A DNA stretch of 61,500 bases, from positions 60,126 through 121,625 of the forward strand of contig NZ_VCHX02000117.1 of NCBI RefSeq assembly GCF_005768555.2, written 5' to 3'. Positions 25,595 to 34,674 of the stretch are shown here, in pieces. The stretch comes from Streptomyces sporangiiformans. GTDB taxonomy: Bacteria; Actinomycetota; Actinomycetes; Streptomycetales; Streptomycetaceae. How positions within the stretch are numbered: position 1 is the first letter of the stretch; every line of letters starts with the position of its first letter. A model generated the notes under the pieces. It saw only the letters and a list, made by a program, of their open reading frames with translations. It was not told the DNA's origin and made no database searches. The position numbers and the translations under genes were made by a program.

Positions 25595-26383
25595 CTACGC
25601 GGACGCCGCCCATGCCAGTACGACCTTGGCGAACTCCCCGGGCAGTTGCTCGGGGAGTGGGACGTGGCCGCCGGAAAGGACACGGGTCTCGCAGCCGAGG
25701 GCGTCGGCGAACTTCTCCAGCGCCGGCAGGGAGTAGTGGTCTCCGGGGGCGCAGACGGCGAGGGTGCGGGCGGTGACGTACGGCAGCCGTTGGTCCATCG
25801 CGTACTGCCGTACCGCCACATGGCCCTCCTCCACCCGGTCCAGCACGGAGAGCGCGTCGACCATGAACCGGGTGAGCGCGGCCTCCTCCCCGTCCGCGTA
25901 GAACCCGCGGCGCCGGTTCCACAGCTCAAGGAGGTGCGAGCCGTCCGGCTTCGGGTCGACGTGGTCGACGGGCTTGCGCTCGCCGGCCGTACGGCGCTTG
26001 TCCTCGTCGATGAAGGGCGTGGCGGAGAGCAGGAGGCTCGCGACACGGCTCTGGAGGCGCGCGGCGAGTTCGACGGCGATCACGCCGCCCGTGTGGTGGC
26101 CGACGAGGTGGAAGCGCTCCAGTCCGAGTGCGTCGACCAGCGCCTGAGCGGCGTCGGCGAAACGCTCGATCGAGTGGGGGTCGTCGGGCTTGGCGGAGGC
26201 TCCGAAGCCCAGGGTGTCCATGGCGATCGCCCGGTGCGCGGCACCGACCAGCGGCAGCACGTCTAGGTACTCGGTCCACGAGCGCGGGGTCTGATGGAGC
26301 ATCAGGACGGGTTCGCCCGCGCCGCATTCGACGTAGTGCAACTGGCCGAAGCCGCTGGGCACATAGCCCTTTCGGAAGGTCAT
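25595..26383 (-). CDS. Alpha/beta hydrolase with His in the nucleophile position
   Basis: A 262-residue alpha/beta-fold protein. MLHQTPRSWTEYLDVLP near residue 28 and MDTLGFGASAKP near 55 match the MhpC/epoxide-hydrolase group. The elbow reads GHHTGG (95-100), so His97 sits where Ser, Asp or Cys normally attacks. Acid (CAPGDHYS) and His (GGHVPLPEQ) positions are kept. It may be a cofactor-free oxygenase-like or lyase-like member, or non-catalytic. It overlaps the LLM gene as TGATG and ends the 25.6-31.5 kb operon, so it likely acts in the aromatic pathway. Confidence 0.82.
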   Translation of the reverse strand: MTFRKGYVPSGFGQLHYVECGAGEPVLMLHQTPRSWTEYLDVLPLVGAAHRAIAMDTLGFGASAKPDDPHSIERFADAAQALVDALGLERFHLVGHHTGGVIAVELAARLQSRVASLLLSATPFIDEDKRRTAGERKPVDHVDPKPDGSHLLELWNRRRGFYADGEEAALTRFMVDALSVLDRVEEGHVAVRQYAMDQRLPYVTARTLAVCAPGDHYSLPALEKFADALGCETRVLSGGHVPLPEQLPGEFAKVVLAWAASA

Positions 26384-27441
26384 CAGTCGTTCGCCTTCGC
26401 TCGGGTCGGGGACAGCGCCGGCAGCACGGAGGAGCCGACGGTCTCGATCAGTTCGGTGGGAGGGTCGTAGGAGCCCACGTGCTGGAGGAACACACCGGTG
26501 ACTCCACTCGTGTGCAGCGCGCGGAGCCGTTCGGCGATCTGCTCCGCGGTGCCGAACAGACAGAATTCCTGGGCGAATCGGAGGGCGTCCTCGTCGCTGA
26601 TCCAGGCCGAGCAGATCTCGACGGCCCGGTCCCAGTCCTCGGCGTGGACGAGGTCGGGGTAGACCCCGTCGACCGTCGCGGGCACCTGGACGTCCATCCC
26701 CGCGAGGGCGAGGAAGGGTGCCCCGCCGTTCTGCGCGATGGAGGCGCAGATGGGTTTGACCAGCCGGGCCTCGGCCTCGATGTCGTCGGTCACCGCGCAG
26801 AACGCGGAGACGGTCAAGGGGATGTGGTCGGCGTTCCGGCCCGCCGCCGCGGCGCCTTCGCGTACGCGCGCGGTCGCTCCCGCCAGGGTCCTCGGTGAGA
26901 CCCCGCTCAGGAGGATCACGCCGTCGGCGATCTCACCCGCGAGCCGCAGGTTCTTCGGCCCGCTCGCGGCCAGGTGCAGCGGCAGTCCTGGCTGGGGGTC
27001 ACGCAGCCGCGAGCGGACCTTCCCCGCAAAGTCCCACTCCTCGCCGCCGAGCAGTGCGCGCACCATGCCGACTCCCTCACGCATCGCCGCCGAGGTGGTC
27101 TGGCGCAGCCCGATGGGGCCGACGGAGCTGTTGCCCACGCCGAGGCCGAGGGTGAAACGTCCGGGGGCAAGCTCGGCGACACTGCGTGCGGCCGAGGCGA
27201 CGACGGCCGGGTGCCGGGTCGCCAGGTTGGTGACCGCGGTGCCGAGGCCGATCCGCTCGGTCCCCAGAGCGGCGGCGGTCAGTGTGGTGAACACGTCCCG
27301 CCACAGCAGCTGGGAGTCGGGGAACCACACGTCGTCGAAGCCGAGTCGCTCCGCTCGTCGTACGGTTTCGACCACGCGGTCCGCCCGGTCGCAGGGCGGC
27401 ACGCGGACGCCGACCCGCAGGGGGGTCCCCGGTGCGCTCAT
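26383..27441 (-). CDS. LLM-class flavin/F420-dependent oxidoreductase
   Basis: A 352-residue TIM-barrel enzyme of the luciferase-like monooxygenase superfamily, closer to the F420-dependent reductases ([87 protein letters not shown] in order). Cofactor is FMN with a separate reductase or F420; the sequence does not settle which. ATGA-coupled to the aldolase gene. Its place in the meta-cleavage operon suggests a ring or side-chain oxidation step. Confidence 0.85.
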   Translation of the reverse strand: MSAPGTPLRVGVRVPPCDRADRVVETVRRAERLGFDDVWFPDSQLLWRDVFTTLTAAALGTERIGLGTAVTNLATRHPAVVASAARSVAELAPGRFTLGLGVGNSSVGPIGLRQTTSAAMREGVGMVRALLGGEEWDFAGKVRSRLRDPQPGLPLHLAASGPKNLRLAGEIADGVILLSGVSPRTLAGATARVREGAAAAGRNADHIPLTVSAFCAVTDDIEAEARLVKPICASIAQNGGAPFLALAGMDVQVPATVDGVYPDLVHAEDWDRAVEICSAWISDEDALRFAQEFCLFGTAEQIAERLRALHTSGVTGVFLQHVGSYDPPTELIETVGSSVLPALSPTRAKAND

Positions 27442-28451
27442 GCCCGCGCCTCCCCCACCAGATCCAGGGCGACGTCGGTGATCAGGTCCTCCTGTCCGCC
27501 GACCATGCCGCGCCGGCCGACCTCGACGAGGATGGCCCGGGTGTCCAGGCCGTAGCGCTGGGCGGCCGCCTCGGCATGGCGCAGGAAGCTGGAGTACACG
27601 CCCGCGTAGCCGAGGCTGAGGGTCTCGCGGTCGACGCGCACCGGGCGGTCCTGGAGGGGCCGTACGAGGTCGTCGGCGGCGTCCATCAGCGGGAACAGGT
27701 CACAGCCGTGCGCCCAGCCCATCAGGTCGGCGACGGCGACGAACGCCTCCAGAGGGCAGTTGCCGGCGCCCGCGCCCTGACCGGCCAGCGAGGCGTCGAC
27801 GCGGGTGACGCCGTTCTCCACCGCGACCACACTGTTGGCCACGCCGAGGCCGAGGTTGTGGTGGGCGTGGATGCCCAGTTCGGTGTCGGGCGACAGCACG
27901 TCGCGGTAGGCGCGGAAGCGGTCACGCACGCCGTCCATGGTGAGCCGCCCGCCGGAGTCGGTGACGTACACGCAGTGGGCGCCGTACGACTCCATCAGCT
28001 GGGCCTGGCGGGCCAGTTCGGCCGGCTCCGCCATGTGCGACATCATCAGGAAACCGGCCACGTCCATGCCCAGCTCGCGGGCCGCGGCGATGTGCTGGGC
28101 GGAGATGTCGGCCTCGGTGCAGTGGGTGGCGATGCGCACCGAGCGGATGCCCAGCGCATGGGCCTGCTTGAGGTCGTGCACGGTGCCGATGCCGGGCAGC
28201 AGCAGGGTGGTGGGGATCGCGTGCCGTACGGCGTCGGCGACCGCCTCGATCCACTCCCAGTCGGTGTGGGCGCCGACGCCGTAGGTGATGCTGGAGCCTG
28301 ACAGGCCGTCGCCGTGCGCGATCTCGATGGCGCGAACGCCTGCCGCGTCCAGGGCGGCGGCGATGGTGCGGGCCTGCTCGACGGTGTAGCGGTGCCGGAC
28401 GGCGTGCATGCCGTCGCGCAGGGTGACGTCCTGCACGTACAAGGCGGTCAC
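27438..28451 (-). CDS. 4-hydroxy-2-oxovalerate aldolase
   Basis: A 337-residue class II pyruvate aldolase (BphI/DmpG/MhpE family) that splits 4-hydroxy-2-oxopentanoate into pyruvate and acetaldehyde. The metal/substrate motifs are present: [12 protein letters not shown] near residue 10, [13 protein letters not shown] near 43, [15 protein letters not shown], and [15 protein letters not shown] with the metal His pair near 195. The C-terminal communication domain ends [16 protein letters not shown] 28451 overlaps the dehydrogenase stop (GTGA). In the family the two enzymes form a channeling complex with the product of the next gene upstream. Confidence 0.95.
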   Translation of the reverse strand: MTALYVQDVTLRDGMHAVRHRYTVEQARTIAAALDAAGVRAIEIAHGDGLSGSSITYGVGAHTDWEWIEAVADAVRHAIPTTLLLPGIGTVHDLKQAHALGIRSVRIATHCTEADISAQHIAAARELGMDVAGFLMMSHMAEPAELARQAQLMESYGAHCVYVTDSGGRLTMDGVRDRFRAYRDVLSPDTELGIHAHHNLGLGVANSVVAVENGVTRVDASLAGQGAGAGNCPLEAFVAVADLMGWAHGCDLFPLMDAADDLVRPLQDRPVRVDRETLSLGYAGVYSSFLRHAEAAAQRYGLDTRAILVEVGRRGMVGGQEDLITDVALDLVGEARA

Positions 28452-29398
28452 CTGGCTGCCTCCTCGCGGGAGTGGTGGGCGGCCAGCCGCTCCGCGGTGC
28501 GCAGCGCGGCCGAGGTCATGATGTCGAGGTTCCCGGCATAGGCGGGCAGATAGTGGGCGGCGCCCTCGACCTCGAGGAACACCGAGACCTTCACGCACGG
28601 GGTGCCGAGGGGCACCAGGGCACGCAGCGGGTCGTCCTCTTCGATCCGGGCGAACTGCACCTTCTGCTTGAGGCGGTAGCCGGGTACGTAGGCCTGGACG
28701 CGGCCGACCATGGCTTCGATCGAGGCCGTGACCGCCTCCTCGTCGCACTCGGAGACCAGGCAGTGCACGGTGTCCCGCATGATCAGCGGTGGTTCGGCCG
28801 GGTTGAGGACGATGATCGCCTTGCCCCGCCGCGCGCCGCCGACCTTCTCGATCGCGGCGGCGGTGGTCTCGGTGAACTCGTCGATGTTGGCCCGGGTGCC
28901 GGGGCCGGCCGAGCGGGAGGCGATGGAGGCGACGATCTCCCCGTAGTGGACGGGAGTTACCGCGGACACGGCGGCCACGACCGGGATCGTGGCCTGGCCG
29001 CCGCAGGTCACCATGTTGAGGTTCGGGCTGTCGAGATGGGCGCCGAGGTTCACCGGCGGCACGACATAGGGGCCGATGGCCGCCGGCGTGAGGTCGACCA
29101 CCGTCCGCCCGAGGTCGCGCAGCACCTCGTCGTGGCGGCGGTGGGCACCCGCCGACGTCGCGTCGAAGACGATCCGCACGTCGTCGAACTCGTCCAGGGC
29201 GACCAGGCCGTCCACTCCCTCGTGTGTGGTGGCGACCTTCAGACGGCGGGCGCGTGCCAGTCCGTCGGAGTCCGGGTCGATGCCGGCCATCGCGGCCATC
29301 TCCAGGCTCTCGGACAGTCGCAGCACCTTGATCATCAGATCGGTGCCGATGTTCCCGGAGCCGATGACGGCGACCTTGGTACGGGTGGTGTCCTTCAC
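28448..29398 (-). CDS. Acetaldehyde dehydrogenase (acetylating)
   Basis: A 316-residue CoA-acylating acetaldehyde dehydrogenase (BphJ/DmpF/MhpF family) that turns acetaldehyde into acetyl-CoA with NAD. Rossmann loop [16 protein letters not shown] at 9-24, the FDATSAGAH motif near 79, and catalytic Cys132 in [15 protein letters not shown] 29398 overlaps the upstream hydratase stop as GTGA. Partner of the aldolase; together with the hydratase they make the standard lower meta-cleavage module. Confidence 0.95.
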   Translation of the reverse strand: MKDTTRTKVAVIGSGNIGTDLMIKVLRLSESLEMAAMAGIDPDSDGLARARRLKVATTHEGVDGLVALDEFDDVRIVFDATSAGAHRRHDEVLRDLGRTVVDLTPAAIGPYVVPPVNLGAHLDSPNLNMVTCGGQATIPVVAAVSAVTPVHYGEIVASIASRSAGPGTRANIDEFTETTAAAIEKVGGARRGKAIIVLNPAEPPLIMRDTVHCLVSECDEEAVTASIEAMVGRVQAYVPGYRLKQKVQFARIEEDDPLRALVPLGTPCVKVSVFLEVEGAAHYLPAYAGNLDIMTSAALRTAERLAAHHSREEAAR

Positions 29399-30201
29399 GG
29401 CCTGTCTCCCTCCGTCTCCGTCGCGAACTCGACTGTGATGCGCCCCAGTTGGCTGATGCGTGCCTCGAACCGATCGCCGGGGGCGGCGATGGCCATCGGC
29501 CCGAGCGCCCCGGTCAGGACGACGTCCCCGGCGCACAGCGGATCGCCCATCGCCGCCAGCGTCGAAGCCAGCCAGGCGGCGGCGTTGAGCGGGCTGCCCA
29601 AGCAGTCGGCGCCGGTTCCTTCGGAGACCACCTCGCCGTCGCGGGTCATCGTCATCCGTACACCGCGCAGGTCCAGGCCGGTCAGCGGTACGGGGGTGCC
29701 GCCGAGGACGAACAGTCCGCTGGAGGCGTTGTCGGCGACGGTGTCGACGATGCCGATGTCCCAGTCGGCGATACGGCTGTCCACGATCTCCAGTGCGGGC
29801 AGCGCGAAGTCGGTCGCGCGCAGCACCTCGGCCACCGTGCAGTCACGGTGCGGCAGTTCGGCGCCGAGGACGAGCGCGACCTCCGCCTCCACCTTGGGCT
29901 GGATGAGCCGCCCGGCCTTGACCAGGCCGCCCTCGGGGACCGCCATGTCGGCGAAGAGCGTCCCGAAGTCCGGCTGGTCCACGCCGAGTTGGGTCTGTAC
30001 GGCGAGCGAGGTCAGGCCGATCTTGCGGCCGACGATCCGCCGGCCGGCGGCCACGCCCCGCTCGACGTTCGTCCGCTGCACCGCGTACGCGGCCTGGATG
30101 TCGCCGTCACCGAGAAGGGAACGCACGGGCGGACACGGGGAGTTCGTACGCGACGCCTCCCGCAGCACGTCGGCCGTCTTGGCCACCTCCGCCGCGGTCA
30201 T
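29395..30201 (-). CDS. 2-oxopent-4-enoate (2-hydroxypenta-2,4-dienoate) hydratase
   Basis: A 268-residue member of the fumarylacetoacetase-like hydratase/decarboxylase family (MhpD/BphH). Typical segments are [26 protein letters not shown] near residue 57, the metal-binding [12 protein letters not shown] near 103, [13 protein letters not shown] near 137 and [12 protein letters not shown] near 235. It hydrates the dienoate left after C-C hydrolysis. ATGA overlap with the ferredoxin gene; first of the three lower-pathway enzymes in transcription order. Confidence 0.93.
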   Translation of the reverse strand: MTAAEVAKTADVLREASRTNSPCPPVRSLLGDGDIQAAYAVQRTNVERGVAAGRRIVGRKIGLTSLAVQTQLGVDQPDFGTLFADMAVPEGGLVKAGRLIQPKVEAEVALVLGAELPHRDCTVAEVLRATDFALPALEIVDSRIADWDIGIVDTVADNASSGLFVLGGTPVPLTGLDLRGVRMTMTRDGEVVSEGTGADCLGSPLNAAAWLASTLAAMGDPLCAGDVVLTGALGPMAIAAPGDRFEARISQLGRITVEFATETEGDRP

Positions 30202-30518
30202 CGAGCGCTCACCAGCGGGGTGTCGGTGCCTACCGGCCCGAGACCGGCCGCTCCGCCCGGGGCTCCCAGAGGCGCCTCACGACCGGGCAGGGGCTCCTCG
30301 AAGAAGCGGCGGTTGTCCGCACGGAAGTCGGGGTCGGCGAGGCGGTCGACGGTGATCGCCTGTTCGGGGCAGGCCGTCTCGCAGGCGCCGCAGTCGATGC
30401 ACTCCGTCGGATGGATGTAGAGCTTGCGCTCGCCCTCGTAGATGCAGTCGACCGGGCATTCCTCCATGCAGGAACGGTCCATGATGTCGACACACGCCGG
30501 GCCGATGACGTAGGCCAT
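30198..30518 (-). CDS. 7Fe ferredoxin ([3Fe-4S][4Fe-4S])
   Basis: A 106-residue ferredoxin with cysteines at 9, 17, 21, 25, 40, 43, 46 and 50. Spacing matches the bacterial seven-iron type (CxxxxxxxCxxxC and CxxCxxC). A 45-residue Pro/Gly-rich tail follows the core. It follows the reductase gene by one base and likely carries electrons to the Rieske oxygenase at 37953-39173. Most Rieske systems use a [2Fe-2S] carrier, so a 7Fe partner is somewhat unusual. Confidence 0.93.
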   Translation of the reverse strand: MAYVIGPACVDIMDRSCMEECPVDCIYEGERKLYIHPTECIDCGACETACPEQAITVDRLADPDFRADNRRFFEEPLPGREAPLGAPGGAAGLGPVGTDTPLVSAR

Positions 30519-30519
30519 G

Positions 30520-31545
30520 TCAGTTCTCCTTCTCGGTGGAGTGCCCTGGGAACAGGGCCGCCTCCGGGTCGATGACGGTCGCCGCGTTGTTCACCGCGGT
30601 GGCGACCTCGCCGAAGCCCACGGAGATCAGGCGCACCTTGCCCGGGTAGTCGGTGATGTCCCCGGCGGCGAAGACGCGGGGCAGGTTGGTGGCCATCCGG
30701 GTGTCCACGACGATCCGCCGTGCCTCGAGCGCCAGGCCCCAGTGCTGCAGGGGCCCGAGGTTGGCGATGAAACCGAGTGCGGCGACGACGGTGCGCGCCG
30801 GGAGCAGCCTGGCCTCCTTGGTGGTGCGGTGCCGGATCTCGATCTGCTCGAGATGCCCGGCGCCGTGCAGTGCGCTCACCTCGGAGTCGGTGATGATCTC
30901 GATGCCGAGGGCGCGGACCTTCTCCACGGTCGAACGGTGGGCCCGGAACCGGTCGGTGCGGTGGACGAGCCGGACGGAGCGGGCGATGGGGGCGAGCAGC
31001 GAGGCCCAGTCGAAGGCACTGTCGCCGCCGCCGACGACCACGACGTCGTGGTCGGTGTGTTCGGCGGGGTCCGGTACGAAGTACACCTGCCCTCGGCCGA
31101 GGTAGTCCTCGCCCGCCGGGAGCGGCCGGGGGGTGAACGTCCCCACCCCGCCGGTGATCACGACCGCTCCGGCCCGGACCACGGCCCCCTGGTCGCTGCG
31201 GACGACGGGACGGCCGTCGGGATCGTGGGAGAGTTCGGCCGCCCGGTGGCCGAGGAGATAGCGGGGGCCGTACGGCTCAGCCTGGGCGACCAGGTTCGCG
31301 ACCAGATCGCGGCCGCGCACCGCCGGGAATCCGGCGATGTCGAAGATGGGTTTCTCGGGGTACATCGCGCTGATCTGACCGCCCTGTTGGGGCAGGACGT
31401 CCATGACGGCGACGCTCAGTCCACGGAAGCCGGCGTAGTAGGCGCCGTAGAGGCCTGCGGGGCCGGCGCCGATGATCAGGATGTCCGTCTCGATCGTGCG
31501 CGAGTCGTCGTCCGTGCTCGTGGGCACGTCGGAAAGAACACTCAT
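30520..31545 (-). CDS. Ferredoxin-NADP reductase (thioredoxin-reductase type)
   Basis: A 341-residue flavoprotein of the TrxR-like ferredoxin/flavodoxin-NADP reductase class. FAD loop ILIIGAGPAGLYGAYYAGFRG near residue 25, the LPQQGGQISAMYPEKPIFDIAGFP segment typical of this class near 53, NADP loop VVVVGGGDSAFDWA near 160, and C-terminal FAAGDITDYPGKVRLISVGFGE. The CxxC of true thioredoxin reductases is absent. ATG 31545 was chosen over 31584. First gene of the 25.6-31.5 kb operon; pairs with the ferredoxin. Confidence 0.92.
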   Translation of the reverse strand: MSVLSDVPTSTDDDSRTIETDILIIGAGPAGLYGAYYAGFRGLSVAVMDVLPQQGGQISAMYPEKPIFDIAGFPAVRGRDLVANLVAQAEPYGPRYLLGHRAAELSHDPDGRPVVRSDQGAVVRAGAVVITGGVGTFTPRPLPAGEDYLGRGQVYFVPDPAEHTDHDVVVVGGGDSAFDWASLLAPIARSVRLVHRTDRFRAHRSTVEKVRALGIEIITDSEVSALHGAGHLEQIEIRHRTTKEARLLPARTVVAALGFIANLGPLQHWGLALEARRIVVDTRMATNLPRVFAAGDITDYPGKVRLISVGFGEVATAVNNAATVIDPEAALFPGHSTEKEN

Positions 31546-31590
31546 GGGCGGCGAGCGTAGGAGGGGCCCACGGTTTCGCCCCATGGGTTC

Positions 31591-31607
31591 GTTCCGGTGA
31601 GCAGGAC
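31591..31607 (+). promoter_or_regulatory. Candidate cluster operator, site 1
   Basis: GTTCCGGTGAGCAGGAC lies between the divergent reductase operon and the solute-binding-protein gene. It resembles sites at 39306, 42334, 34600 (minus) and 39244 (minus) in the same catabolic cluster. A -10-like CACAAT is at 31628. Binding by the IclR protein is inferred. Confidence 0.4.
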
Positions 31608-31680
31608 GCCAGGCTTATGCGACCGCGCACAATGCTGGGACCGTCGGCATCCCATCAAGTCCGGCGCCGGGAGAACGCAC

Positions 31681-32700
31681 ATGAACACCGAGAGAGCCAG
31701 CAACACGGAGCGAGTCAGCAAGAGGGGAATCAGCAGGAGAGGTGCCACCGCAGTCGGCTGTACGGCCCTGGCCCTCGTTCTCGTCACGGCCTGCTCGGCC
31801 GGTACCACGGATTCGGCCGGGGTGTCGTCGGCGGGGAAGCCGACGGTGCGGGTCGCCCTCGGGGTGGACGCCTCGTACGCCCCGTTCTATCTGGCCGTGG
31901 AGCGCGGCATGTTCGCCAAAGCGGGCGTGAACGTCGAGTTGGTGAAGACCGAGGGTGGTCCGGCGGCGTCCGAGGCCGTGTCCGCGGGCACCGCGCAGAT
32001 ATCGGCCAACGCGGACTCCACCGCGCTGCCTCTGATGGTCAACAACCCCGATCTGCGGGCCCTGGGTGTCTTCCAGTCCTCCGACCGCTATCTGAAGGTC
32101 GTGCTGCGCGACGGCATCAAGTCCCCGAAGCAGATCAAGACCATGGCGTCGATCGGCGGTCTCGGCCTGTACTCGACACACCGGTATCTGCAGCACAACG
32201 GCATCAACCCGAAGTCCGTGAAGATCCTGCAGAGTTCACCGCCGGAGATTCCCGGGATGCTGGAGCAGGGCTCGATCGACGCGTACGTCCTGTTCGAGCC
32301 GTGGGCGGCCCGGGGTGACGCGACGGGTGGTCACATCGCCGGGACGATCGGCGACTTCGGCGTGAAGTACGTGCAGTGGCTGCTTGCCGACCAGAGCTGG
32401 CTGAAGGACAACGAGGACACCGCCGGCAAGATCTTCAAGGTGGTGGCCGCCGCGGACAAGCTCGTCACCGACGATCCGGCCGCCGCGGCGAAGGCCACCA
32501 AGCAGCAGGTCAAGCTGCCCGAGGAGCAGACGGTGAAGGTGCTGCCGGAGATCACCTTCACCGCCCGCGGCATCGACGAAGCGGATGTCGCCGAATCGAA
32601 GAAGATCGTCGACTTCTACCTCGCCCAGAAACTGATCAAGAAGTCGCCGGAGCTGGGGACGACCTTGCTGAAGGGCTGGTACGAGCAGAACGCCAAGTGA
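31681..32700 (+). CDS. ABC transporter substrate-binding lipoprotein (NMT1/SsuA-like)
   Basis: A 339-residue extracytoplasmic binding protein. A lipobox VTAC (Cys38) follows a hydrophobic signal. The body matches the SsuA/THI5-like group (TVRVALGVDASYAPFYLAVERGMFAKAGVNVELVKTEGG pattern near residues 55-90, then an ISANADSTALPLMV-type pocket). Such proteins bind sulfonates, aromatic acids or pyrimidines. It is encoded alone, 6.8 kb from the ATPase/permease genes it presumably serves. Its 3' end overlaps the MaoC gene by 65 bp on the opposite strand. Confidence 0.9.
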   Translation: MNTERASNTERVSKRGISRRGATAVGCTALALVLVTACSAGTTDSAGVSSAGKPTVRVALGVDASYAPFYLAVERGMFAKAGVNVELVKTEGGPAASEAVSAGTAQISANADSTALPLMVNNPDLRALGVFQSSDRYLKVVLRDGIKSPKQIKTMASIGGLGLYSTHRYLQHNGINPKSVKILQSSPPEIPGMLEQGSIDAYVLFEPWAARGDATGGHIAGTIGDFGVKYVQWLLADQSWLKDNEDTAGKIFKVVAAADKLVTDDPAAAAKATKQQVKLPEEQTVKVLPEITFTARGIDEADVAESKKIVDFYLAQKLIKKSPELGTTLLKGWYEQNAK

Positions 32701-33097
32701 GTTCGACGTGCCCGGTGACGCAGGGGGCGCCGTCGCCCTTGAGGACGGAGACGTCCAGCGTCACCAGGGCCCCCTCCTCGCAGGGCGCCACCGTGCGCAC
32801 CGTCGCCGTCCAGGTGAGCGGCTCTCCGGCCACGGCTGTCGCGCGGTTGCGCCAGCTCACCGACGTAAGGCGCGCTCCGGGCCCGGCCCACTGAAGCGCG
32901 TGCCGGCTGAGCGTCTCGCCGTGCAGCGTCGACTGTACGACCACGTCCGGGAAGCCCTCGGAGGCGGCGAACTCGGCGTCGTAGTGGATGCGGTGCGCGT
33001 TCCACGACACGGCGCTGAACCGGAACAGCTGCACCCTGCTGTGGGAGTACGCGCGCGACGGGCAGACCTGCCCGGCGACCGGGGCCTTTGCCGTCAT
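32636..33097 (-). CDS. MaoC-like (R)-hydratase/dehydratase, C-terminal-type half
   Basis: A 153-residue hot-dog-fold protein. RFSAVSWNAHRIHYDAEFA near residue 27 carries the hydratase motif with conserved Asn and His, as in the C-terminal half of mesaconyl-CoA/3-hydroxyacyl-thioester dehydratases. It overlaps the preceding FAS1-like half as ATGA, so the two likely form a heterodimeric hydratase. The last 65 bp are antisense to the end of the binding-protein gene. Acts on a CoA thioester, presumably made by the ligase at 45581. Confidence 0.85.
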   Translation of the reverse strand: MTAKAPVAGQVCPSRAYSHSRVQLFRFSAVSWNAHRIHYDAEFAASEGFPDVVVQSTLHGETLSRHALQWAGPGARLTSVSWRNRATAVAGEPLTWTATVRTVAPCEEGALVTLDVSVLKGDGAPCVTGHVELTWRSARTSPSARSSPAPATS

Positions 33098-33711
33098 GCC
33101 GCGGCCTCGCTCGGCTCGTTGTCTCCGCTCGGCTCGCTGTCTCCGCTCCGCCCGTCGGCACCGCTCCGCTCGCCGTCCCCGCTCCGCTCGTCCGGAACGC
33201 CGTCGAGCGCGTCGAGTACGACGATCGTCTCGTCCACAGCCATCAGGTCCTCTCCGTCATGTGCTGCCGTGAAGCGGGTGGTGACGCCGAGCAGCACGAA
33301 CTCGCCCGAGCGGCCGCGGCGGTGGTCGGCCGAGGTGACCGCCCGGGTGGCGGTGACCCGGACGCCCGCGACCGGGGGCGCGCCCAACCGCACCGTCTGG
33401 CCTCCGTGTACCTGGCGGACCGGCAGGCCCTGGGTGCAGGGCGACTCCCGGGCGGCCAGTCCGTCCGGGCGCAGTCCGTCCTCCGCCGGGCCGTCCTCCC
33501 AGCTCAGCGTCCCTGCGAGGAACAGGGCGGGGGCCTGGACGGCCTCTCCCGCCGTCTCCCGGGCGCGGGCGGTGCGGATGTAGTCGAGGTCGTTGAGGGC
33601 GGCGGCGTACCGGCAGAAGTCCTTCACGGTGAGCACGCCGCAGTCATCGCCCTCCCACTTCCCGATCAGGTTCCGGGCCCTGGAGAGGACCTCCTCCAGT
33701 ACCGGGCTCAC
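33094..33711 (-). CDS. FAS1-like dehydratase (MaoC N-terminal-type half)
   Basis: A 205-residue hot-dog-fold protein of the FAS1-like dehydratase group. VKDFCRYAAALNDLDYI near residue 30, QAPALFLAGTL, and VHGGQTVRLGAPP mark the domain, which normally binds substrate but lacks the catalytic His. The last 30 residues are a Ser/Gly/Asp/Glu repeat (ERSGDGERSGADGRSGD...). GTG 33711 overlaps the iclR stop (GTGA). Partner of the following MaoC half. Confidence 0.8.
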   Translation of the reverse strand: MSPVLEEVLSRARNLIGKWEGDDCGVLTVKDFCRYAAALNDLDYIRTARARETAGEAVQAPALFLAGTLSWEDGPAEDGLRPDGLAARESPCTQGLPVRQVHGGQTVRLGAPPVAGVRVTATRAVTSADHRRGRSGEFVLLGVTTRFTAAHDGEDLMAVDETIVVLDALDGVPDERSGDGERSGADGRSGDSEPSGDNEPSEAAA

Positions 33712-34526
33712 CGCAGCGACCGGCTGATCCCCGAAGCCGCGGCGCGCAGGGCGACGGCGTGCCCGGAAGGATCCATGCGGTAGGTGGGCGCGGTGATGGA
33801 CAGCGCGCCCACGAGGGAGGCCCTGCCACCGAAGACGGGGACGGCCATGCTCGTGTAGCCCAGGCGGATCTCCTCGGCCTCGGTCGCGATGCCCTCCGCC
33901 CGGATCCGCTCCAACTGGACCCGCAACCGGCCCGGTGAGGTGACCGTGTGGCGGGTGAAGGGTTTCAGCCCGCTCCTGACCACATCGGCGAACAGGGAGG
34001 CCGGGGAGAAGGCGAGGATCGCCTTGCCGGTGGCCGTGCAGTACAGCGGCAGCCGGCCCGCCACCCGCGACTCCTCGTTCAGCCCCCGGTGCGGGAAGAT
34101 CTTCTCCAGGTACACGACGTCCAGGCTGTCGTGGATGGCGAAGTGGATGGTCTCCTGGGTCGCCAGCAGCAGGTCCTCCATGTACGGCTGGGCGACCTCG
34201 CGCAGGATGCGCTGGCGGTGCACGCGCTGCCCGATCTCGAAGAGGCGCAGCCCGAGCCGGTAGTCGCAGCCCGACCGTTCCAGCAGGCCCCACACGACGA
34301 GTTCCTGGGCGAGCCGGTGCACGGTGGCCTTGGCGACTCCGGTCCGGCGCACCAGCTCGGCCAGGGAGAGGGTGGCGTCCTCCGCGGTGAAGGCCTCCAG
34401 GATGGGCCTGACCTTGCCGAGGACCGAGTTCATGGGATCGGGACCGGGGTCCGCGTCCCGGGGGATGGCGGACCCGCGGGGTACGACGGGTGCGGGGTCG
34501 GTGCGGCCGACCGCGGTGACAGTCAT
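33708..34526 (-). CDS. IclR-family transcriptional regulator
   Basis: A 272-residue IclR regulator. Winged helix at about residues 33-95 (VRPILEAFTAEDATLSLAELVRRTGVAKATVHRLAQEL pattern) and the C-terminal effector domain with VVYLEKIFPHRGLN, LYCTATGKAILAF and RLGYTSMAVPVFGGRASLVGALSI. ATG 34526 has GGGAGG eight bases upstream. It heads the small iclR-FAS1-MaoC operon in the middle of the aromatic cluster and is the natural candidate for control of the whole cluster. Confidence 0.92.
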   Translation of the reverse strand: MTVTAVGRTDPAPVVPRGSAIPRDADPGPDPMNSVLGKVRPILEAFTAEDATLSLAELVRRTGVAKATVHRLAQELVVWGLLERSGCDYRLGLRLFEIGQRVHRQRILREVAQPYMEDLLLATQETIHFAIHDSLDVVYLEKIFPHRGLNEESRVAGRLPLYCTATGKAILAFSPASLFADVVRSGLKPFTRHTVTSPGRLRVQLERIRAEGIATEAEEIRLGYTSMAVPVFGGRASLVGALSITAPTYRMDPSGHAVALRAAASGISRSLR

Positions 34527-34560
34527 GGGGAGAACCTCCCGGTCGATCCGTTGCCTGCCT

Positions 34561-34610
34561 CGGAACACGTTCTTGGCTGGATCCGGCCCCTCAACGGAAC
34601 CACGTGTTCC
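34561..34610. promoter_or_regulatory. Candidate IclR operators upstream of iclR
   Basis: CGGAACACGTTC at 34561-34572 and CGGAACCACGTGTTCC at 34595-34610 are both inverted repeats centred on GGAAC/GTTCC. The minus-strand 17-mer GTTCCGTTGAGGGGCCG (34600-34584) resembles the element at 31591. Position upstream of iclR suggests autoregulation. Confidence 0.5.
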
Positions 34611-34674
34611 TTGATCATGGCCATGGGCGGCGTCGTAAATTCGCGGTGACCGCGGGCCCGCGCTGGGGGCGGGT

